17,623 nucleotides of DNA from CAYPZT01 sp964415435. Lineage in GTDB: Bacteria; Patescibacteriota; Microgenomatia; UBA1406; GWC2-37-13. The stretch's first letter is position 1; each line of letters begins with the position of its first letter. Below, piece by piece: positions 7,350 through 14,562 of this stretch. Both the position numbers and the translations under genes were made by a program. The stretch spans positions 1 through 17,623 of the forward strand of contig CAYPZT010000023.1 in the NCBI GenBank assembly GCA_964415435.1, given 5' to 3'. The notes under the pieces were generated by a model that searched no databases, was not told where the DNA came from, and worked only from the letters and a program-made list of their open reading frames with translations.

Positions 7350-7870
7350 AATACAAAATCAATCTGCTCACTCTAAAAAAAGAGACCCTAGCTGATAGGT
7401 TTATTTATTTTGCCTTAAACTACCTCCGTTATATACTCGTCATAACGCAAATCGTAGTTATTATAGTTTTCTTCGTGAAGTTTAAAGTTGATCAGGATAT
7501 TGTCGATCTTAAGGAGTCGGTAAGTCAAAAAGAGGAGATCATCTCAGTTTCAAGTCCGCTTGTTGCGGAGGCCAAAAGCCTTGATCACAAACTAAAGGAA
7601 GCGAAAATTATTATAGGCAAACAGAATAATCTTCTTGGAGAGATGAACTATGTTCTTTCTATCTTCCCAGCGGATTTATTTCTCTATACTATGAATATAG
7701 AGGGAACCAGCGTGGTACTTGACGGGACAAGCCAGAATCCAAACGCCATCAAAGCATTCTACGAACGTCTGCAGAAAGACAATAAGTTTAAGACGGTGAC
7801 GTTGAAGAACATAAGAAAAACTGAAGCGGGCTTGAGATTTAATTTGGAACTAACTGAGTTTAAAAACTAA
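7346..7870 (+). CDS. PilN-like inner-membrane protein
   Basis: The 174-aa protein starts MKYKINLLTLKKE, close to the INLLP opening of PilN, whose cytoplasmic N-terminus binds PilM in type IV pilus systems. A membrane helix follows at about residues 26-45, then a heptad-like, charged coiled-coil segment (about 48-95), and a C-terminal alpha/beta domain ending in KNIRKTEAGLRFNLELTEF, as expected for the PilN ferredoxin-like fold. It overlaps rpsT by 4 bases and is followed after one base by a PilO-like gene, the usual PilN-PilO order. No pilM gene precedes it; rpsT sits there instead. The family call rests on architecture and gene order more than on residue motifs, since PilN proteins diverge strongly. 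Confidence 0.7.
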   Translation: MKYKINLLTLKKETLADRFIYFALNYLRYILVITQIVVIIVFFVKFKVDQDIVDLKESVSQKEEIISVSSPLVAEAKSLDHKLKEAKIIIGKQNNLLGEMNYVLSIFPADLFLYTMNIEGTSVVLDGTSQNPNAIKAFYERLQKDNKFKTVTLKNIRKTEAGLRFNLELTEFKN

Positions 7871-7871
7871 T

Positions 7872-8447
7872 ATGGCCATTGATCGTCAGACATTTACGAA
7901 AATAATTACCCAAAAGGCAAAGGATTACACATACGCCATAGGGTTTTTCCTGACATTTTCATTCTTTATCATATTTGTCATAAGGCCGAATTTAATCAAT
8001 GTATTCAGTTCGGCCTCGCAGATTGAGGAACTGAAGAAAATAGAGAATGTGTATGATGCGCAGATTGATACGATCCTTCTCATCCAGGCCGATTTGGAAA
8101 AATACCGCCCCGATCTGATATATGTTGATGAAGCTATCGCCGGATCACCGCTTGTAAATAAGGTTTTGAGTGACATAAATGCTGCAGCTGTCGATAACTC
8201 CATTGATGTCGTGAGGCTTGATGTGCACGACATTAACCTTAAGAGCACTGATAAACCCGACCTTCGTGGTATAAAAGTGGAAATGGATTGTACCGGAACA
8301 TTTGATGAGGCATATGCATTTTTGCAGGATATTACCAACCAGCGTCGTCTTAAAGTTGCAAACGAGGTGGCTATCGCGCGAGATTCAGAAGCAACCGATA
8401 GTGCCAACCTCAATATCACTTTGCAGTTGGAGGGATACTATCTATGA
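7872..8447 (+). CDS. PilO-like inner-membrane protein
   Basis: The 191-aa protein has a short cytoplasmic N-terminus, a membrane helix at about residues 20-40 (YAIGFFLTFSFFIIFVI), a coiled-coil stretch (about 45-78) and a C-terminal alpha/beta domain with strand-like IKVEMDCTGTFDEAYAFLQD and LNITLQLEGYY segments. That is the PilO/GspM architecture, which forms a heterodimer with PilN and bridges the cytoplasmic and outer parts of type IV pilus or type II secretion machines. It begins one base after the PilN-like stop without a Shine-Dalgarno and ends by overlapping the next gene (ATGA). Helix boundaries are by eye, and the assignment depends largely on the tandem arrangement. Confidence 0.7.
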   Translation: MAIDRQTFTKIITQKAKDYTYAIGFFLTFSFFIIFVIRPNLINVFSSASQIEELKKIENVYDAQIDTILLIQADLEKYRPDLIYVDEAIAGSPLVNKVLSDINAAAVDNSIDVVRLDVHDINLKSTDKPDLRGIKVEMDCTGTFDEAYAFLQDITNQRRLKVANEVAIARDSEATDSANLNITLQLEGYYL

Positions 8448-8629
8448 AACAACGAGAATTATTTATCATTTCCATAACCATTTTCCTTACAATCGTAGCG
8501 TGGATGCTTTTGGATATTTATAAAGTGAATGCAAATGTGACAGTCGGTTCCGAGTTCAAAATCGGTCCTGCAGTAAATTATCGCATTGATCCGCAAACAC
8601 TTCAGCAGTTAAGAGAAAAAACAGAATAA
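8444..8629 (+). CDS. 61-aa single-helix membrane protein in the pilN/pilO cluster
   Basis: This short gene overlaps the PilO-like gene by 4 bases and the following gene by 1 base, and has a good Shine-Dalgarno (GGAGG at 8429-8433, 10 bases before the ATG) embedded in the end of pilO. Those couplings argue that it is real. The protein has a short N-terminus, a membrane helix at about residues 6-25 and a 35-residue polar tail, KIGPAVNYRIDPQTLQQL, that likely faces outward. It occupies the place where pilP often lies, but is far shorter than PilP (about 170 aa), lacks a lipobox, and I see no homology. A small accessory subunit of the PilN/PilO complex is a plausible guess only. Confidence 0.7.
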   Translation: MKQRELFIISITIFLTIVAWMLLDIYKVNANVTVGSEFKIGPAVNYRIDPQTLQQLREKTE

Positions 8630-9936
8630 TGGCCTACTCTGACTATTTTCTCAATAAAGAGAAAAAAATACCGTTGCCAATAGTACTGGTGTCCGTATTG
8701 GTCATAATTTTTATCCTCGCACGTCTTATGGGTTCATCTCCCGCTCCTTCAAGAGCAACAAAAAATATGGTATCTCAGGCAATGACGGTAAATGTCAGCA
8801 CGAATAGAGCCGGAGTTTATTGGCAGACTTTGGAAAAGGCAAAAAGCTGGATTCTTTTGGGTGAGAGCGAAAATGACATTACCCGAAGAATTCTTGATGA
8901 GAGAGATGTGCCAGACAGTTTGGAGCCCCGTTTAAACCACTTCGCCGATGTCAGAGATATTCTTCCCGGAAAAACATACTTTTATGTTATTTATATTCAG
9001 ACAGACACGGAAACATTCTTGGTAAAAAACGGTGAGGGTTCTCCTTACTCATTCACAACGCCTCTCGAGAACAGTTCCACAGCGAATAAGCCTGCGTACG
9101 GAAAAGTCATTGCCGCGAACGGAGGACCGGTAGTAAATGGTTTAGTGTTAATCACTGTCCCTTCTGCATATCCGCAGATGGCCCTGACAAAGTCTACTGG
9201 TGAATGGCTAATCCCTCTGAGCGGACTCATTGATAAAAATGGTAAAGGGATAGTTTTGGAGGATAGTACCTCTGTGGCTGTGGAGATTCTTACCGATGAT
9301 GCGAAAAGTATGATTCAAGCAGTGGTTTTGAAGTTGAGCCCGCTGCCGCAGACGATCATTTTAGGGAAAAACTATTCTTTTACCGGAAATGAAAAGGTAC
9401 TCGCTGCTTCCGATTCAAATACAACCCCGGCAGGAAAAATAGACATAATCACTCCTAAGGATAACTCAGTTATACCGGGAAACACACTGACAATACGGGG
9501 TACGGCCTTGCCCTCAGCCACCGTTTCCGTTACCGTAAGAGCCACTAAAGAACTCACTTTTTCGGGAGTCGCAGGTACTGACGGAATCTGGAGAGTGGTT
9601 ATTACGGAGCCGCTTCTCCCTGGAGCATATACGGTAACATTGAAAACAAAAGACGATAATCGGCAGGAAGTAGCTATACAGCGAAGGTTTACCATTGCAA
9701 AATCAGGCGAACAGGTTCTGGGATCTGCTACAGATTCTGCTACTCCTACAGTGACTGTACCCACTGTGGTAACTCAAATTTCGCCTACTACAGTCTACAA
9801 TACGTATCCAACGGCAACACCCTATATCGCAACTGATTCTTCTGGTCCCGTAACTGGTGGTAGCGGGGTTGTCCCGTGGCTATTATCGGGTGCCGGTGTC
9901 GTTATTGTCGCCGTAGGTGTATTACTTGCATTTTGA
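8629..9936 (+). CDS. Surface protein with FN3-like and Ig-like domains, membrane helix at each end
   Basis: The 435-aa product has a membrane helix near residues 16-34, then a fibronectin type III-like region (about 48-145, with VYWQTLEKAKSWILLGES and DILPGKTYFYVIY, as seen in purple-phosphatase-like FN3 modules). Next is a beta-rich segment with KVIAANGGPVVNGLVLITVP (about 159-178), similar to carboxypeptidase-regulatory modules, and a bacterial Ig-like domain (about 270-356, from IDIITPKDNSVIPGNTLTIR to LKTKDDN). A Pro/Thr/Ser-rich linker (365-405) precedes a C-terminal helix (412-435) that ends without a basic tail. There are no cysteines. It starts on the last base of the 61-aa gene's stop codon, so it belongs to the pilN/pilO run. 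It may be an adhesin or structural surface component; the exact role is unknown. Confidence 0.75.
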   Translation: MAYSDYFLNKEKKIPLPIVLVSVLVIIFILARLMGSSPAPSRATKNMVSQAMTVNVSTNRAGVYWQTLEKAKSWILLGESENDITRRILDERDVPDSLEPRLNHFADVRDILPGKTYFYVIYIQTDTETFLVKNGEGSPYSFTTPLENSSTANKPAYGKVIAANGGPVVNGLVLITVPSAYPQMALTKSTGEWLIPLSGLIDKNGKGIVLEDSTSVAVEILTDDAKSMIQAVVLKLSPLPQTIILGKNYSFTGNEKVLAASDSNTTPAGKIDIITPKDNSVIPGNTLTIRGTALPSATVSVTVRATKELTFSGVAGTDGIWRVVITEPLLPGAYTVTLKTKDDNRQEVAIQRRFTIAKSGEQVLGSATDSATPTVTVPTVVTQISPTTVYNTYPTATPYIATDSSGPVTGGSGVVPWLLSGAGVVIVAVGVLLAF

Positions 9937-9955
9937 GCAGAATTTCACTTACAAT
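9926..9955 (+). promoter_or_regulatory. Candidate promoter for the 214-aa membrane protein gene (predicted near-leaderless)
   Basis: TTGCAT (9926-9931), an 18-base spacer and TACAAT (9950-9955) lie across the end of the FN3/Ig gene. The ATG follows the -10 box by five bases, so RNA would begin at or just inside the start codon. The same TTGCAT with 18-base spacing recurs before the minus-strand TIM gene. The GAGGT directly before the ATG is too close to serve as a Shine-Dalgarno. Confidence 0.45.
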
Positions 9956-9960
9956 GAGGT

Positions 9961-10605
9961 ATGGATCTTCTTTCTTTGTTTGTATCAATAAATAAGCTAA
10001 GCCTGCTGGCTTTTATTGTTGTTTTGGGTTTTTTAGGTTACGAGATATATTCATTTAAAAAGGAAAGCAAAAAGGGCGCTAAGCCTGCAGTGCCTAGATT
10101 TACGGGGGATACTTCACTGCAGATATCAAACCCTAAGCTGGTTACCGAACAGACTCGATCCATCGAAAAGAAGAACATGACCATATTCATTGTCTTGGGT
10201 GTTCTGCTGGTAGTATTTGGGATAATTACAATACTGGGCTTTGTGAGGGTTACCTCAAATGCAGGGTCTTCCTCGAAAGCTATTCCTACCCCAATTGTTA
10301 CGTTCGCTGCATCAAACGGTATCAAGATTCTCGACGAAACTTTCAAGCCCCTGCCAGATGAAAAGATCCCCAGTCTCGTTCCGGGTACCGTTATCATGAT
10401 TGGGGTGGAAACGGTACCGAATACCGACATAGACAGGGCACGAATTCGGGTAAACAGTAATGCATGGAATATTACCGATATTACTACTCAATTCAACAAG
10501 GAGTTTAATATTTTCTATATACCCTACACAATAGCTACCGACACCGTTAAGTTAGACATTCAAGCACAGCTTCATTCGGCGGAAGATGGCTGGCTTGGAG
10601 AGTAA
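9961..10605 (+). CDS. Two-helix membrane protein with beta-rich outer domain, unknown function
   Basis: No family is recognised. The 214-aa protein has membrane helices at about residues 13-30 and 74-95, separated by a Lys-rich loop (32-72, including FKKESKKGAKP) that should be cytoplasmic by the positive-inside rule. The C-terminal 115 residues would then be outside. This outer part follows a Ser/Pro linker (SSSKAIPTPIV) and appears beta-rich, with VPGTVIMIGVET and KLDIQAQLHSAEDGW, which may be an Ig-like fold. There are no cysteines. It sits between the FN3/Ig surface protein and the LPEAG-tail protein, one base before the latter, and has its own candidate promoter. Membership in the same envelope cluster is inferred from position and topology. 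Confidence 0.72.
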   Translation: MDLLSLFVSINKLSLLAFIVVLGFLGYEIYSFKKESKKGAKPAVPRFTGDTSLQISNPKLVTEQTRSIEKKNMTIFIVLGVLLVVFGIITILGFVRVTSNAGSSSKAIPTPIVTFAASNGIKILDETFKPLPDEKIPSLVPGTVIMIGVETVPNTDIDRARIRVNSNAWNITDITTQFNKEFNIFYIPYTIATDTVKLDIQAQLHSAEDGWLGE

Positions 10606-10606
10606 T

Positions 10607-11059
10607 ATGAAAAACAAGCAAAAATTATTTACAGGCTTCTTGGTAGTTATGATAGTCGTGCTACTTTTCTCGATATTTTACATAAGTAGAGTACTGCTTT
10701 CAGATACCACATCAGGAAACGCTTCGTCGATAGCGCCGCGCAAAACAAAAGCCGCAGGAAGGACGTACTCAAAATTGCTAGCTATTAACGCTCCGCCGCC
10801 CGAATCTGAAGAGGACGAAATGTTATCGGTAACGCCGACGGCTGATCCCACAAATGATTCAGAACTTCCTACCCCCACCCCAACGGAAACAATATTAGCA
10901 CTCCAGACCGTGAGCATAACTGTGACGCCAACCGATGGAACAGTTTCGCCGACCAGTACAACACAGACAGACACACTTCCCGAAGCGGGATTTTTTCAGA
11001 ACACACTCATACTTTTTGCTGTTTCTTCTATTTTCCTCTTCGTGGCGTTTATTTTTTAA
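10607..11059 (+). CDS. Surface protein with Pro/Thr/Ser-rich stalk and LPEAG C-terminal tail
   Basis: I chose ATG 10607 (150 aa) over 10586 because it follows GGAG (10597-10600) at 6 bases, leaves one base after the previous stop, and begins with a normal basic signal or anchor segment, MKNKQK. Residues about 8-31 are a membrane helix. Residues 60-123 are low-complexity, rich in Pro, Thr, Ser, Glu and Asp. At 124-128 is LPEAG, followed by a 22-residue hydrophobic stretch to the end. This resembles an LPXTG sorting signal with Ala for Thr, but the usual basic tail is absent, so it may be either a variant sortase substrate or a simple C-terminal anchor. Its stop lies one base from the stop of the convergent LCP gene. 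Confidence 0.72.
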   Translation: MKNKQKLFTGFLVVMIVVLLFSIFYISRVLLSDTTSGNASSIAPRKTKAAGRTYSKLLAINAPPPESEEDEMLSVTPTADPTNDSELPTPTPTETILALQTVSITVTPTDGTVSPTSTTQTDTLPEAGFFQNTLILFAVSSIFLFVAFIF

Positions 11060-11060
11060 G

Positions 11061-12080
11061 CTACTGAATGGTATCTGTAGGGCAGCTGTCTTTTATCGAT
11101 GAACACTCAATGTAGGTGTGTATGGCGTCGTAAGTTCCATCTGCTGGAATGAGGACATACTTTCCCTCGTACTGTGAATAGTCGGGGACTACAAAAAGTT
11201 CCTGGGGGAGTACTACAGTTTTTACAGACGGTTTGCCTTTTTTAACAAGATTAAAGAAGATCTCGGCAATCTGCTGATTTGATATGTCTCGTGTTACGGT
11301 CTCATCGAGAAGCTTATAGACTTTTTTAATTCGTGCCAGGTCTAGGCTTTTTACCTCACGCGCAACTGCATGAAATACTGCGACAAGAACATGCTCTTGC
11401 CGTTCACCGCGTGCAAAATCGTTTCCTTCTGGTCCCAAAGAGTGTCTGGAGCGTACATATTCAAGCGCTCGTTCGCCATCGAGGTGTGTTAATCCCTCTT
11501 TAAAAGAAACAGTCTTGTATCTGCATTTCAGTTCAGGGTCACCACTGCATAGGTCATCTTCCTTGCCTGCGACTGGATATTCATTATCGACAAAACTGTT
11601 TCTCACCATTACATCTATACCACCTAACTCATCGATTAAATGTCTAAATTTATCGAAATCGACAACGGCTCCATATTGGAATGTATGACCAACAACTGTT
11701 GCGGCCTCTGCTTTTGCAAGACGAATTCCTCCACCTTTTTCTTTTGCCTCTCCGTATGCGTATGCAGTATTAATTTTGTCTTTCATCGTCTCGCTCCATA
11801 TGTCGCGAGGAAGAGATATGATAAGAAGCTTATTTTCTTTCACGTCATATTGGAGAGACAGAATGGAGTCGGATAAGTGAGGGCCCTCATAGGTATCGCC
11901 CGCAATGCCCAGAAAGAGGATGCCGACCGTACCGTTAACTTTCCTAAGCTCGCCTATTCCAGGTAGTAGAAGTTTAAAGGGCGAAACTAATACTGTCCCG
12001 GTCAAAAATCTGTAGTATGGTATGCACAGTAGAACGAAAATGAGTAAGAAGAGAGAGAAGATAATTAATATTCGTTTCAT
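11061..12080 (-). CDS. LytR-CpsA-Psr (LCP) family protein
   Basis: LCP proteins transfer lipid-linked glycopolymers onto the cell wall, acting outside the membrane from a single N-terminal anchor. The 339-aa protein has that helix at about residues 4-24 and the LCP core from about 50: VGILFLGIAGDTYEGPHLSD (52-71), LLIISLPRDIW (85-95, the conserved PRD), KINTAYAYG, VDFDKFRHLIDELGGIDV, HLDGERALEYVRSRHS (199-214) and DFARGERQEHVL. The residue two before the Asp71 position is Leu where many LCPs have Arg. Cysteines C178/C186 and C326/C333 lie in the outer domain and could form two disulfides. It overlaps the upstream TIM gene by 4 bases (ATGA), so it is read from the TIM promoter. A role in attaching the glycan made by the left-hand cluster is inferred. 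Confidence 0.9.
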   Translation of the reverse strand: MKRILIIFSLFLLIFVLLCIPYYRFLTGTVLVSPFKLLLPGIGELRKVNGTVGILFLGIAGDTYEGPHLSDSILSLQYDVKENKLLIISLPRDIWSETMKDKINTAYAYGEAKEKGGGIRLAKAEAATVVGHTFQYGAVVDFDKFRHLIDELGGIDVMVRNSFVDNEYPVAGKEDDLCSGDPELKCRYKTVSFKEGLTHLDGERALEYVRSRHSLGPEGNDFARGERQEHVLVAVFHAVAREVKSLDLARIKKVYKLLDETVTRDISNQQIAEIFFNLVKKGKPSVKTVVLPQELFVVPDYSQYEGKYVLIPADGTYDAIHTYIECSSIKDSCPTDTIQ

Positions 12081-12757
12081 ACCTTTAGATGTGAAGCTAG
12101 TTGAAGAAATTCATTTGCGTCCAATGACGCCCGTCCTACTAAAAAGCCGTTGATTTCTGTGCTCGCCAGGTACGAGTCGATATTTTTTGTATTTACGTTC
12201 CCGCCATAAAGAAACAACTGTTCTTTTTTCAATGATGCGGTTTTTTTGACATCAAGGATAGTTGAGAGAGACTCATCATAGTCCTGGCCTACAGCACTTT
12301 CAGGTTCGTATGCGACAAATGAGCTTTCATTGGGTACTGCGTCAGTAGCGTTTTGGATACAAGTGATGGAGCTGATAGAGCGCGGAGCAAGGAGACGAGC
12401 CTTGGCAGCGATAATCTCATCTGTTTCATGGAAGTATTTTCTTCGTTCGGGATGACCTATTATTGCAAAATGTATCTCTGGAGGAAGGAGATCTGCTGTT
12501 ACTTCGCCCGTATAGCTACCGCTTTTAAATTGCGAAATGTCCTGTATTCCTACATATACATTCTTGAGTCCGCCCAGATAGGAAATAACCGTAGGAATAA
12601 GAATATAAGCAGGACATATTACGAATGCTAATGCATTCGAGCTCAATAGATTGGCAACAGTCTGGTTTCTACGTATACCATCTCGAAATGTTTCCATCCA
12701 GCTCGCGGCTTCGGTCACAGTTTTGTTTGCTTTCCAGTTGGCTACAAGGTAAAACAT
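12077..12757 (-). CDS. tpiA: Triosephosphate isomerase, short form
   Basis: TIM interconverts dihydroxyacetone phosphate and glyceraldehyde 3-phosphate in glycolysis. The 226-aa sequence starts MFYLVANWKANK (Asn7, Lys9), carries IIGHPERRKYF with catalytic His102 (usual GHSERR, here Pro for Ser), AYEPESAVG with catalytic Glu151, and LYGGNVNTKN plus GFLVGRASL, which bind phosphate. It is about 25 residues shorter than the common bacterial enzyme (about 250 aa). The flexible loop after Glu151 reads EPESAVGQD where bacteria usually have EPVWAIGTG, closer to the EPPELIGTG form of archaeal TIMs but lacking its last GTG. Activity is likely but should be tested. It shares a 4-base overlap with the LCP gene and a 30-base divergent spacer with uvrD. 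Confidence 0.88.
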   Translation of the reverse strand: MFYLVANWKANKTVTEAASWMETFRDGIRRNQTVANLLSSNALAFVICPAYILIPTVISYLGGLKNVYVGIQDISQFKSGSYTGEVTADLLPPEIHFAIIGHPERRKYFHETDEIIAAKARLLAPRSISSITCIQNATDAVPNESSFVAYEPESAVGQDYDESLSTILDVKKTASLKKEQLFLYGGNVNTKNIDSYLASTEINGFLVGRASLDANEFLQLASHLKV

Positions 12758-12763
12758 GCTAAC

Positions 12764-12793
12764 ATTATAGAGGTATAATCATACACTATGCAA
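12764..12793 (-). promoter_or_regulatory. Predicted leaderless promoter for tpiA-LCP
   Basis: On the minus strand TATAAT covers 12769 down to 12764, six bases before the ATG at 12757. TTGCAT at 12793-12788 gives an 18-base spacer as a possible -35. Transcription should start at or next to the ATG. The -35 region lies over the start codon of uvrD. Confidence 0.6.
12774..12779 (+). promoter_or_regulatory. Predicted leaderless promoter for uvrD
   Basis: A perfect TATAAT is followed by eight bases and the ATG at 12788, placing the likely RNA start on the start codon. No convincing -35 is seen; the corresponding region is A-rich (AAAACA at 12751-12756). Only four bases (GAGG) separate it from the oppositely oriented TATAAT of tpiA. 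Confidence 0.6.
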
Positions 12794-14551
12794 GATTCCT
12801 TATTAGCTCACCTCAATAAAAAACAGAGAGAAGCAGTACAGCGGATAGATGGGCCTTCCATTATATTGGCAGGAGCTGGTTCTGGAAAAACTCGAGTACT
12901 TGTCTACAAAGTGCTCTACTCAATTTTGGCAGGAAACATTGATCCCGATTCAATTATTATGATCACTTTCACCAACAAGGCAGCAAGCGAAATGAAAGCG
13001 AGAATACAAGGACTTCTGAAGGACAAAAAATCAAGGCTTGGCTATATAGGCACGTTTCATTCGTTTTGTGCAATGATACTTCGGCGGGATGGATTTCATA
13101 TAGGTATTGATAGGAACTTTGTAATTTATGACGATGATGACCAGACGGCACTAATCAAACATATACTAAAGGGTGTTGATCGTAAACTTACACCCTCATA
13201 TGTTTCATACCGAATTTCAGCAGCAAAAAGCCATCTGATCTCGCCCCAAAAATACGTGGAGCTTTTCTCCGATTTTAATGCGCCCTATGTTGCACAAGTA
13301 TATGAGACATACGAAAAAGAGATGAGAAAAAATAATGCCGTTGATTTTGATGATCTGCTTGTCAAGGTAAACGAGCTTTTTACGAAGCACCAGGACGTAC
13401 TCCTTAAGTACCAACAAAAGTATCCGTACATTCTTGTAGATGAATTTCAGGATACCAATATTGCTCAGTACGAGCTTACAAAAAAATTATCCCAGAAGTC
13501 TCATAATCTGACGGTAGTTGGAGATTTTTCACAGAGCATATACTCTTGGCGAGGGGCAGACATACGCAATCTGGAGCGGATACGTGAGGATTTTCCCGAA
13601 GTGAAAACGTTTTATCTTGCGGAAAACTACCGTTCAACCCAGCGGATACTTGATTATGCCTATAAGGTCATTTCACGCAATCAGACACATCCTATTCTTG
13701 AGCTTCACACAAAAAATAAGAACGGGGAAGATATCGTATTTTACGAAGCCGATAACGAAGAAGAAGAAGCGCTTTTTATCGCTTCGGAAATCGAAAGACT
13801 CAGAGGAGAGAGAGAATACTCTGACTTCGCGGTTTTATACAGAACAAACGCTCAATCGCGCGTGATAGAGGAGGCATTCCTTCACAGAAGTATTCCATAT
13901 GTTCTCATCGGGGGTGTGCGATTCTATGGAAGGAAAGAAATAAAAGACGTTCTTTCTTATCTCCGGCTTGTCACCAATCCAAAAGATGAAATGGCGAAAG
14001 AGCGGCTGGTTAAGTTAGGTAAAGCACGCTGGAAATCGTTTGCCGCTATTTATCCAGACCTCCATGCGCGTGCAGCAGATCTGACGACAGCAGAGATTAT
14101 GGAGCAGATACTTAAAGAAACAGGATACCTTGGTATATATAATCCGGAAGATGAGGAGGACTATGCAAAACTCGAAAACATTAAGGAGTTGAAATCGGTC
14201 GCTCTCAATTTTCCTGATCTGAGTCAATTTCTGGAACAGGTAGCGCTCGTTGAGTCAGAATATTTCGAAGGTGAGAAGAAGAGTAATCGTGATGGCGTCC
14301 GGCTTATGACTCTTCATCAGGCAAAAGGTCTGGAGTTTTCCATGGTATTTATTGTCGGTCTTGAGGAGGGGATATTGCCGCATGCCCGTTCAATCGACGA
14401 CCTCTATGAACTTGAGGAGGAACGGCGGCTTTTTTATGTTGGGATAACGAGAGCTCGTCACCGTCTTTACTTGACCTATACCCGCAGACGATTTATCTTT
14501 GGCCGTCGAGGAGAGGCAATGAAGTCGAGATTTATTGAAGACAGAATCTAG
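12788..14551 (+). CDS. UvrD/PcrA-family superfamily 1 DNA helicase, compact form
   Basis: The 587-aa protein carries all SF1A motifs: LAGAGSGKTR (27-36, Walker A with Lys34), ITFTNKAA (59-66), VDEFQDTN (217-224, Walker B), VVGDFSQSIYSWRGA (243-257), AENYRST (278-284), TLHQAKGLEF (508-517) and EERRLFYVGITRAR (544-557). It should unwind DNA 3' to 5' in mismatch or excision repair and replication restart. It is about 130 residues shorter than E. coli UvrD or PcrA (about 720). The 2B region between roughly 395 and 503 is reduced, and the protein ends 30 residues after motif VI, so the C-terminal Tudor-like domain that binds RNA polymerase in UvrD/PcrA is absent. Motif III has DFSQ rather than DDDQ. 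Rep, UvrD and PcrA subtype cannot be separated by eye. Confidence 0.93.
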   Translation: MQDSLLAHLNKKQREAVQRIDGPSIILAGAGSGKTRVLVYKVLYSILAGNIDPDSIIMITFTNKAASEMKARIQGLLKDKKSRLGYIGTFHSFCAMILRRDGFHIGIDRNFVIYDDDDQTALIKHILKGVDRKLTPSYVSYRISAAKSHLISPQKYVELFSDFNAPYVAQVYETYEKEMRKNNAVDFDDLLVKVNELFTKHQDVLLKYQQKYPYILVDEFQDTNIAQYELTKKLSQKSHNLTVVGDFSQSIYSWRGADIRNLERIREDFPEVKTFYLAENYRSTQRILDYAYKVISRNQTHPILELHTKNKNGEDIVFYEADNEEEEALFIASEIERLRGEREYSDFAVLYRTNAQSRVIEEAFLHRSIPYVLIGGVRFYGRKEIKDVLSYLRLVTNPKDEMAKERLVKLGKARWKSFAAIYPDLHARAADLTTAEIMEQILKETGYLGIYNPEDEEDYAKLENIKELKSVALNFPDLSQFLEQVALVESEYFEGEKKSNRDGVRLMTLHQAKGLEFSMVFIVGLEEGILPHARSIDDLYELEEERRLFYVGITRARHRLYLTYTRRRFIFGRRGEAMKSRFIEDRI

Positions 14552-14562
14552 CGAAAAGAATA

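Noticed and set aside
10586..10606. LPEAG-protein start at ATG 10586
   Set aside because: It overlaps the previous gene by 20 bases, while 10607 has a GGAG at good spacing and a normal basic signal start.
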